From Actinomycetota bacterium (GTDB taxonomy: Bacteria; Actinomycetota; Actinomycetes; S36-B12; UBA10799), in the NCBI GenBank assembly GCA_003452655.1, contig DMNR01000100.1, positions 1 through 15,027 of the forward strand: DNA of 15,027 bases, given 5' to 3'. The translations under genes were made by a program, and so were the position numbers. The notes beneath the pieces are model-generated. The model saw only the letters and a list, made by a program, of their open reading frames with translations. It ran no database searches and had not been told where the DNA came from. Below are positions 6,368 to 12,580 of this stretch, piece after piece. How positions within the stretch are numbered: the first letter of the stretch is position 1; every line of letters starts with the position of its first letter.

Positions 6368-7447
6368 TTACCGGACTCCAATCGAATCGATTGACGCGAT
6401 GTGGTCAGTGCCCGACGATGATGGGGCAAGCGCGCCGTTGCGTAGCGCGAGTTCACGGTGACGTTCACGCCGGTAAAGCGCGACAGCCCCAACTCCGAAC
6501 GCGACGCCACCGAGAATGCCAATGAGCGCGCCGCCAAGCATGAGGGCGATTCCCGTCAGCGCGAACCACAACACGGGCAGGGCGGCCTTTGACAGCCACA
6601 TGCGCCGCTCTAGCGATTCGAATTCCTGAGGCGGCGTGGGACGCGAGAGCGTATCGATCTCGAGGTGTTCGGCGGGGTCACTGACATCTTCAACCTGGAC
6701 TGCAGACTCTGAGACTGAGGTTGGTTCAGCAACCAAGACGGGCTCGCCGATACTCGCCTCGCCAGTCACTGCCTCGACCACAGCTGTGTGGTAAACCGTG
6801 GCTTCGCTGCTCGGCGTGTCAACGGCCACCGACTCTATGACGGCCACCGACTCTGCGACGGCTACCGTCGCGATAACGGCCACCGCCGGCTCAGAAACAA
6901 CCGCTTCATCGACGAGAGGCGGTTCGACGAAGGAGGGTGGATCCTCGGATACCTGCGACGCGGGCGGAACCGGGGAGATGATGCGGGGCGTCGGGGGCTT
7001 GGCAGTCCGTCGCGGGCGGCGGGGCGCAGCGCCCAAGGGACGTGCCAACGGGCCATCAGCCGATGATGGTTGGGGCTTTGACGCTATCTGGCTTCGTTGC
7101 GCGGGGACCTTCGCGGTTGCTGCACGCGCAGCCGGAACCGGAACCGCGGCCGGAACCGCCGCAGGCGACTTCAGGTCGTCGGAACCGGCGGTATCGCTCG
7201 TCATCGCAGCAACTGCGTAGTAGCCACGGCGCGGTCTCACCAGGCTCCCGTCGGCAACAAGCTGTCGCAGGGCGCGAGTTAACTGACTTTCAGTTATGCC
7301 AGCTGACCCGACCGTCAGTCTCTCCCGCAGCCCGGCAAGCGACAGTTCGGAAACGTCCGCCAAAGCTGCGAGTACCGCTTGACTGGTCGATGCAGATCGA
7401 TTCGTGGCAGCCTTTGACTGCCGCACCTGCGTTGCGACGTCTCCCAT
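6368..7447 (-). CDS. Membrane-anchored protein with winged-helix-like N-terminus and Pro/Ala/Val-rich linker
   Basis: This 359-residue protein starts at ATG 7447; the upstream GGTGTAGGT is a poor ribosome binding site. Residues about 20-80 look like a small winged-helix fold: helices S-Q-A-V-L-A-A-L-A and L-A-G-L-R-E-R-L, a recognition-like helix E-S-Q-L-T-R-A-L-R-Q-L-V-A-D-G-S-L-V, then the wing strand R-P-R-R-G-Y-Y-A-V. Residues about 81-285 are low-complexity: Ala/Pro-rich with basic patches, then Val/Ala/Glu-rich with a four-unit hexapeptide repeat. Residues about 288-325 form two tight, glycine-rich membrane helices, followed by a basic stretch and a Ser-rich tail. I do not recognise the family. 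The layout suggests a DNA- or protein-binding head held at the membrane by a long tether. It is divergent from the patatin pair (118-base gap) and precedes fadD by 129 bases on the same strand. Confidence 0.75.
   Translation of the reverse strand: MGDVATQVRQSKAATNRSASTSQAVLAALADVSELSLAGLRERLTVGSAGITESQLTRALRQLVADGSLVRPRRGYYAVAAMTSDTAGSDDLKSPAAVPAAVPVPAARAATAKVPAQRSQIASKPQPSSADGPLARPLGAAPRRPRRTAKPPTPRIISPVPPASQVSEDPPSFVEPPLVDEAVVSEPAVAVIATVAVAESVAVIESVAVDTPSSEATVYHTAVVEAVTGEASIGEPVLVAEPTSVSESAVQVEDVSDPAEHLEIDTLSRPTPPQEFESLERRMWLSKAALPVLWFALTGIALMLGGALIGILGGVAFGVGAVALYRRERHRELALRNGALAPSSSGTDHIASIDSIGVR
6822..6893. repeat. Four imperfect 18-bp tandem repeats inside the winged-helix/linker gene
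   Basis: Units starting at 6822, 6840, 6858 and 6876 share the core ACGGCYACCG. The first two are identical over ACGGCCACCGACTCT. On the minus strand they encode four hexapeptides of the form x-x-V-A-V-x (E-S-V-A-V-D, E-S-V-A-V-I, A-T-V-A-V-A, P-A-V-A-V-I) in the linker. This looks like slippage expansion of a low-complexity region. Confidence 0.7.
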
Positions 7448-7565
7448 ACCTACACCTAACCGCTAACACCGGCAGATGGCGCGCCGTGATCACAAACATT
7501 TCACCCGCAAGGCGCAACGTCTCGGTTTGCATTTCCTTCCAACAAGTGCCTCAGGATGTCAGGCT
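7448..7565. promoter_or_regulatory. Divergent intergenic region between the winged-helix gene and the patatin pair
   Basis: This 118-base gap must carry the promoters for both directions. It contains the 8-base palindrome GGCGCGCC at 7485-7492. TTGCAT near 7527 resembles a plus-strand -35 box, but no clean TANNNT box follows at standard spacing. No strong operator or riboswitch-like structure is visible to me. Confidence 0.35.
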
Positions 7566-8570
7566 ATGGCCGTGCCAGATCAGATGCATGTGCCGTCGCC
7601 GGTGGTAACGGCCGACTTGACGCCTCGCGAACCGATGAAACTGGCCCATCACCTCCCCCACCCTGTGGCATACGTGATGGCCGGAGGGGGTGCTCACGGA
7701 TCCGTTCAATGGGGTCTTCTCCAAGCCCTCGCAGAGACCGACATCTCCCCGGACGTTCTGATCGGTACGTCGGCAGGCTCCTTGACCTGCTCGATCCTCG
7801 GTGAGGATCCGCTCTCGGCATTGAGTCGGCTCTCGTACGTGTGGAGCCAACTCGATATCGAGGTGTTGGTCGGAGACTCGTGGATGGCGATGCTCTCGGC
7901 TGCCAGGAAGAAGAGCCAGTCGCTTGCCGAGAACGCCTCCGAACGCGCAATGCTTGAGGACATTCTTGTCGCTCGTGACTTCTCGGAGCTTCGAATTCCA
8001 ACGGCAGCGGTGGCCACGGACTTGGCGACAGGAAAGGCAACTGCATTCGACAGCGGACCGCTTATTCCAGCATTGCTCGCGTCCTCCGCGATTCCCGGAA
8101 TGCTTCCGCCGGTCACCATCAACGGTCGGCGCTACGTCGACGGTCTGGCAAGCGCCAACCTGCCGGCCAGGCTCGCAGTTGAACGTGGCGCGAAGTCAAT
8201 AGTCGTCCTCGACACTGGTTCTCGGGAACCGGCTCCCATCAGCACGTCGGCCACCAAAGTCGTTGCCCGCGTCAACAACATCCTGAACGCGAGACAGCGC
8301 CGAGCCCAACTCGCCTACGCAAGCTCCCACGTGCCGATTCTGGTGCTGCCAACACCACAGAACTTGGGTGCCGCGCTTGACTTCCGCGGAACGATGACTG
8401 CTGCCAGTTCGGCATATGAGCTGGCCCGCCAGTTCCTCTTCGATGTCACTGCGATGTCAGGCAGGTCCAAGTTCTCCCCCGGGCTTTACGCTCGGCCCGG
8501 TCCGTATGTGACCGACCCAGACCTCAGCCAGTTTCTCGTTGGCGTCGAACCGACGGCGGCCCAATCATGA
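7566..8570 (+). CDS. Patatin-like phospholipase/acyl hydrolase, first of a tandem pair
   Basis: This is predicted to hydrolyse acyl esters (phospholipid or neutral lipid) with a Ser-Asp dyad. The chosen start is ATG 7566 (334 residues), with AGGA at 7554-7557 eight bases upstream; the longer frame from 7476 adds 30 residues with no ribosome binding site. The oxyanion-hole loop G-G-G-A-H-G is at 40-45 (His where Arg is usual). The nucleophile elbow G-T-S-A-G is at 67-71 with Ser69. The dyad aspartate is in Y-V-D-G-L at 190-194 (Asp192), where the residue after D-G is Leu instead of the common Gly or Ala. S-S-A-I-P-G-M-L-P-P before the Asp is typical of bacterial patatins. There is no signal peptide or membrane helix, so it is likely cytoplasmic. 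Its stop overlaps the start of the next patatin gene (ATGA), implying coupled translation. Confidence 0.9.
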   Translation: MAVPDQMHVPSPVVTADLTPREPMKLAHHLPHPVAYVMAGGGAHGSVQWGLLQALAETDISPDVLIGTSAGSLTCSILGEDPLSALSRLSYVWSQLDIEVLVGDSWMAMLSAARKKSQSLAENASERAMLEDILVARDFSELRIPTAAVATDLATGKATAFDSGPLIPALLASSAIPGMLPPVTINGRRYVDGLASANLPARLAVERGAKSIVVLDTGSREPAPISTSATKVVARVNNILNARQRRAQLAYASSHVPILVLPTPQNLGAALDFRGTMTAASSAYELARQFLFDVTAMSGRSKFSPGLYARPGPYVTDPDLSQFLVGVEPTAAQS

Positions 8571-9457
8571 CGAGCATCCGATTCCCACGTCCGCTGGCAT
8601 TTGTTTTCTCCGGGGGGCTTGCTCGCGCCGCTGGTCAGATCGGGATGTGCGAAGTCGCACTTGAACTCGGAATCACGCCGGACCTTGCTGTGGGGACGTC
8701 AACTGGAGCCATCAATGCTGCAATGCTCGCCAAGGATCCAGCGAACTTCCACATCGCTGCCCGGGCTCTGTGGCATGGAGTTGCGTCGGACAAAGCTTTG
8801 AGCTCGACCTGGCGGTCGACTTTTCGTGGCCTTGCCGGCAAGGGATCAAACCGCACGCAGACGATGCTCCGCAAACATCTTGATGCCGCATTCGGTGACG
8901 TGACGCGTGAGCAGCTCGCTTTTCCGTTGATCGCTGTTAGCACTGACCTCGAATCGGGCCACTCAAGCACAACTCAGGGCGACACGATTGTGAATACTCT
9001 GCTTTCCAGCGCGGCGTTCCCGATCATCATGCCGCCGGTATCGGTCGGCGACCAACTACTCATTGACGGCAGCGTGGTCGCCGGGGTACCAGTTAGCCAG
9101 GCCGTCGCGGCCGGCGCTCGATCCGTGATCGTCTTCGATACCGGTGCGTCAGCTGTTAGCGAATCCGAAATCGACGAGATCGGCTGGTACGAGGTTCTCG
9201 CCCTCGCATTCACCCACCTGGTACGAGGCCAAGCCGATCACGATCTGCTCCTCGCGGCCCGCGATGTGCCGGTCGTCACGATCTCCATGGATCAAGGCAG
9301 TCCATTCGACCTTCGGACGGCACCGGAAATCATCCACCACGGACGCGACGCTGCCTCTGGAGTGCTCCTTGCGCTCAGCCCGCGCCACGGCAAAGACTTC
9401 AGAACCGTGAACAAACCCGGCAGCTACGGAAACCACAACCCGACTAGCGACTCGTAA
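8567..9457 (+). CDS. Patatin-like protein with altered oxyanion loop, second of a tandem pair
   Basis: This 296-residue protein starts at ATG 8567, sharing ATGA with the stop of the first patatin gene. It keeps the fold landmarks: the nucleophile elbow G-T-S-T-G at 43-47 (Ser45), S-S-A-A-F-P-I-I-M-P-P, and the dyad Asp167 in L-I-D-G-S. The oxyanion loop differs. Where its neighbour has G-G-G-A-H-G, this protein has G-G-L-A-R-A (16-21), so two of the usual glycines are Leu and Ala. Aligning the surrounding residues needs no gap, so this is substitution rather than deletion. It could have altered specificity, low activity, or work as a partner of the first protein. The two appear to be diverged duplicates (shared A-F/Y-V, I-G/V-G-T-S and V-D-G/I-D-G frames). 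The 3' end overlaps the opposing ATPase gene by 14 bases. Confidence 0.88.
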   Translation: MTSIRFPRPLAFVFSGGLARAAGQIGMCEVALELGITPDLAVGTSTGAINAAMLAKDPANFHIAARALWHGVASDKALSSTWRSTFRGLAGKGSNRTQTMLRKHLDAAFGDVTREQLAFPLIAVSTDLESGHSSTTQGDTIVNTLLSSAAFPIIMPPVSVGDQLLIDGSVVAGVPVSQAVAAGARSVIVFDTGASAVSESEIDEIGWYEVLALAFTHLVRGQADHDLLLAARDVPVVTISMDQGSPFDLRTAPEIIHHGRDAASGVLLALSPRHGKDFRTVNKPGSYGNHNPTSDS

Positions 9458-11753
9458 TCAGGCTGAAGGCACCTTCCTCTTCCTGCGAATTGTGCAGCTT
9501 CAACACGGCATAGAGGCCGTAGAGCAACCCTCGCAATTCAATGACGTCATCGGGCGTCGGCGCAGTGTCCCCAATGTCGTCGATCAGTCGCCGCAGTCGG
9601 CGAATCTGGTGCTCAATCTCCGCGTGCGTCCGACTTAGCGCACCCATCGGATCCGCGCCACCGAGGATCTTCGCAACGACTGGATACAGCTCTCTTTCCT
9701 CGGCCAGCTCGTGGGGAAGCAGTTCAGATTCGAGGCGCACCAGCAGGCGGCGAGCTGGATCAAGATCGACAGGTGGCGCATCGAGGTCGTCAGCGACAGA
9801 GCGGACCTGTTCAACGATCTCGCGAACCTCCATGTGCTCACTTTCCATCGTGGCTATCAATTCAGCGTCTTGTACCGAAACTTTCGTGGCGGCTTGACGC
9901 CCAGGAGTCAGTGCACGCAATGCAATGACGATCGCGAGCACGTCGATGACCTCTTGAGTCAGCGCCCCAATGGTGGGTGGCAGGTAGCCCAGTGCTGCGA
10001 TGACCATTGCGATCAAGGACAGTCCCATTCCGACCGTCACGCTTTGAAGCGCAATACGACGCGACCGGTGAGCGACGTCAATCGCTGTGGCTAGTGCATC
10101 GACGCGGTCGACTGTGAGAACGATGTCAGCGGTTTCCGACGACGCGCTCGCACCACGTGCCGCAAGCGCGACCCCGACGTCAGCTGCCGCCAGGGCAGGA
10201 GCGTCATTGACGCCATCACCGACCATGATTGTCGACCCGCCAGCGCTCTCAGCTTGCAGAACTGCGACCTTCTCTGCGGGATCTCGATCAGCGGCGACAG
10301 AATCGATCCCGACAACTCGCGCAACTGCCTCAGCAACCTCTGCGCGATCACCGGTTACCAAGACTGTGCGCTCGATACCAACGTTACGGAGGTGCCGAAT
10401 CATGCGAGGAGCATCCGGGCGGATCGGATCCTCCAGCAGGAATGCACCAGCAGGCTGATCATCGATCGCCACAAACACCGTCAACGAGCCGTCAAACGCC
10501 GCACGTCGACGGACTTGGCGCACCCACGCAGGGGAAGCATCTCCGACGATCCAATTGGCCTTGCCCAGACGCACGCTCCTGCCGTTGACGCGCCCTTCCA
10601 GGCCGTACCCGGTCACCTCGTGGACATCGTCGGGCATCACCAGCTCATATCCACGACCGCGCGCATGGGTCACGATGGCACTGGCCAGAACGTGCGGTGA
10701 GATCTGGTCCAACGATGCAGCGAGGCTGACAAACTCCTCCGTCCGCAATCGGTCGTCTGCCAGGACAACCTCGGTCACGGTTGGGTGCCCTTGGGTCAAT
10801 GTGCCGGTCTTGTCAAACAACAGGATTCGCCCGCCCGCCAAGCGCTCGAGCACTCCTCCGCCCTTGACGACCACGCCTGCCCGAGAGCAGCGCGAGAGGC
10901 CCGACATGATCGCTATCGGTGCAGCCAGCAGCAACGGACACGGTGTGGCAACCACGAAGACCGCGACTGCTCGCACTGGATCTCCGCTGGCAATCCAGGC
11001 GACTCCTGCTAGGACGAGTGTCAGAGGCACGAAGGCAATGGCAAATCGGTCGGCGGTACGAACGAAGTTTGCCGAACCCGCCTGCGCCTGTTCGACCAAC
11101 CGAATGATTCCGGCGTATGACGACTCAGCCGCGGTTGCGGTTGCCGTGAATTCAACCGACCGCCCGGCATTGACCACGCCGCTGCGGATCTCATCGCCGG
11201 CGACCCGCTCAACAGGTACCGACTCCCCCGTGAGCGCTGATTCATCGAAGACACCGTCGGATTGGAGCCGCCCATCCACCGGAACAATTTCTCCACTGGC
11301 AACAACAAGTAAGTCACCTTGGGCAACATCAGCGACATCGATGTCGCTGACCTGATCTCCCACGCGGCGGCGCGCCCTTCTCGGGGCTCGACGAACCAAG
11401 AGATCGAGCTCACGCTTTGCCCGCGCGGCCGCCCGGGCCTCAAGCAAGACTCCGGTCGCAAGCATGACCGCAATGAGGGATCCCGCAAGTGGCTCATCGA
11501 TCCACAGAGCACCTGCGAGCGCAAGTATCGCAATGACATCTACGGACAGTTGCTTATGCGCGATGTCGATCGCAGTTGTGACAACACAGACGACCAAGCC
11601 AACGACGGTGCCAATGATCCACGCTGCGCCGGCGACTTCGACAGCTCCAGCCAAGGAGGCGACGATGCCGACTGCCAAGAGCGCAGTTGTCGCAGCGAAG
11701 AAGGAGAGCTGCGGATTTGGTAGGTGCAGGGACCTGGCCTGTGTGTCAGCCAT
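9444..11753 (-). CDS. P1B-5 type metal-transporting ATPase with C-terminal hemerythrin-like domain
   Basis: This 769-residue ATP-driven metal exporter of the inner membrane starts at ATG 11753. Visible motifs are T-G-E-S at 175-178, the membrane metal motif T-P-C-P at 270-273 (not C-P-C), the phosphorylated D-K-T-G-T at 314-318, S-P-H-V-L-A at 352-357 (His of the usual H-P kept, Pro replaced by Val), T-G-D at 467-469, G-D-G-V-N-D at 513-518, and Q-E-V-I-D in the last helix pair at 600-604. No N-terminal HMA domain is present. Residues 628-769 form a hemerythrin-like four-helix domain with probable diiron ligands His640, His681, Glu685, His710, His754 and Glu758. T-P-C-P plus Q-E-x-x-D plus a hemerythrin tail is the P1B-5 signature. 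Studied members (Acidothermus, the Sinorhizobium Nia protein) are linked to Ni and Fe, so Fe(II) or Ni(II) export is likely here. It starts 24 bases after the E2-type gene, probably as the same transcript. Confidence 0.93.
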   Translation of the reverse strand: MADTQARSLHLPNPQLSFFAATTALLAVGIVASLAGAVEVAGAAWIIGTVVGLVVCVVTTAIDIAHKQLSVDVIAILALAGALWIDEPLAGSLIAVMLATGVLLEARAAARAKRELDLLVRRAPRRARRRVGDQVSDIDVADVAQGDLLVVASGEIVPVDGRLQSDGVFDESALTGESVPVERVAGDEIRSGVVNAGRSVEFTATATAAESSYAGIIRLVEQAQAGSANFVRTADRFAIAFVPLTLVLAGVAWIASGDPVRAVAVFVVATPCPLLLAAPIAIMSGLSRCSRAGVVVKGGGVLERLAGGRILLFDKTGTLTQGHPTVTEVVLADDRLRTEEFVSLAASLDQISPHVLASAIVTHARGRGYELVMPDDVHEVTGYGLEGRVNGRSVRLGKANWIVGDASPAWVRQVRRRAAFDGSLTVFVAIDDQPAGAFLLEDPIRPDAPRMIRHLRNVGIERTVLVTGDRAEVAEAVARVVGIDSVAADRDPAEKVAVLQAESAGGSTIMVGDGVNDAPALAAADVGVALAARGASASSETADIVLTVDRVDALATAIDVAHRSRRIALQSVTVGMGLSLIAMVIAALGYLPPTIGALTQEVIDVLAIVIALRALTPGRQAATKVSVQDAELIATMESEHMEVREIVEQVRSVADDLDAPPVDLDPARRLLVRLESELLPHELAEERELYPVVAKILGGADPMGALSRTHAEIEHQIRRLRRLIDDIGDTAPTPDDVIELRGLLYGLYAVLKLHNSQEEEGAFSLITSR

Positions 11754-11777
11754 CTAGTCCCCGTTCCCAAAGTCTGG

Positions 11778-12578
11778 CTACGTGCCTTGAACTTCGAAGA
11801 GTTCTGGATTTGCAAAGTACTTGCGGACTTCGGCAGCCAACGTCGCTGCCTGAAATCCATCCACGAACCTATGGTCAAGGGTAGCTGTAATGGTCATGCC
11901 CGGACGTACGACGGGTTGTCCTTCCTCGGCAAAGACCATGTCCTTGATCTTTCCGATCGTCACGTATAGCGGGACTCGCAAGAACGGGGTAGGTGGAACA
12001 AAAGCTTCATCGACCCCAAGCATCCCGACCGAGGTGATCACGGCTGAACCGAAAGGGAAGGCCGGCTGACCGGCGAACGACTTACCGGCTCCGGTCGTCA
12101 TAAAGCCACCAAGGGACAGGACCCGCCGCAGAATCGGCGTTGGCAACTTGCCCGTGAGCTTGATGCTCTTCTCGAAATTCTTGTCCCCGCCGGTTCGAAC
12201 ATTCGACGCCTTGGCGTGCAATCCGTCATACACGTCAAGTGGACTCATCGTGTCGATGTCCTTGAGCAGAACCTGAGCGAGGTTCTCGCCCTCGTTGACC
12301 TGAACGAGAAACGCGACGTTCACGCTGTCATACGGGATATAGCGCCCAAGGTGAATGCGACCATTCAAAGTGGGTTCGGCACGAAGCGCGCGACCCACGA
12401 TCGCTCCCATGAAGGCCGTAATCGTCACCTTCTTGCCGCTGGTCTCCCTCACCGAGTCGAGGTAGGCCACGACGCGGGAACAGTCCAGCGTCATCGCCGC
12501 GTGGATCACGCCCTCGTGAGGTGGCTTATAGCTGGCAATGGAGATCCGTCGCCGAGCGGACATTCGGTACTTGCCCAC
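11778..12578 (-). CDS. Stand-alone E2-type (2-oxoacid dehydrogenase) acyltransferase catalytic domain
   Basis: This 266-residue protein starts at GTG 12578, with AGAGGAG at 12591-12585 as a strong ribosome binding site inside the end of the preceding gene. It matches the CAT-fold catalytic domain of dihydrolipoamide acyltransferases: the C-terminal D-H-R-F-V-D-G at 235-241 carries the catalytic His236 and Asp240, preceded by a V-R-P-G-M-T-I-T-A-T-L strand. The lipoyl domain and the E1/E3-binding domain of true E2 subunits are absent, and no E1 or E3 gene lies in the window, so it is unlikely to be part of a normal pyruvate or branched-chain dehydrogenase complex. It more likely transfers an acyl group from CoA to another acceptor. 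It follows the WS/DGAT gene with 2 bases between stop and start, suggesting translational coupling and related function. The acceptor cannot be deduced. Confidence 0.87.
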   Translation of the reverse strand: MGKYRMSARRRISIASYKPPHEGVIHAAMTLDCSRVVAYLDSVRETSGKKVTITAFMGAIVGRALRAEPTLNGRIHLGRYIPYDSVNVAFLVQVNEGENLAQVLLKDIDTMSPLDVYDGLHAKASNVRTGGDKNFEKSIKLTGKLPTPILRRVLSLGGFMTTGAGKSFAGQPAFPFGSAVITSVGMLGVDEAFVPPTPFLRVPLYVTIGKIKDMVFAEEGQPVVRPGMTITATLDHRFVDGFQAATLAAEVRKYFANPELFEVQGT

Positions 12579-12580
12579 GG

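Noticed and set aside
9444..11753. The ATPase as a CopA-type copper pump.
   Set aside because: The membrane motif is T-P-C-P, not C-P-C, there is no HMA domain, and the hemerythrin tail marks P1B-5.
11778..12578. The E2-type protein as chloramphenicol acetyltransferase.
   Set aside because: It has the D-H-R-x-x-D-G form and the preceding V-R-P-G-M-T strand of dihydrolipoamide acyltransferases rather than the H-H-x-x-x-D-G of CAT. Resistance activity is not supported.
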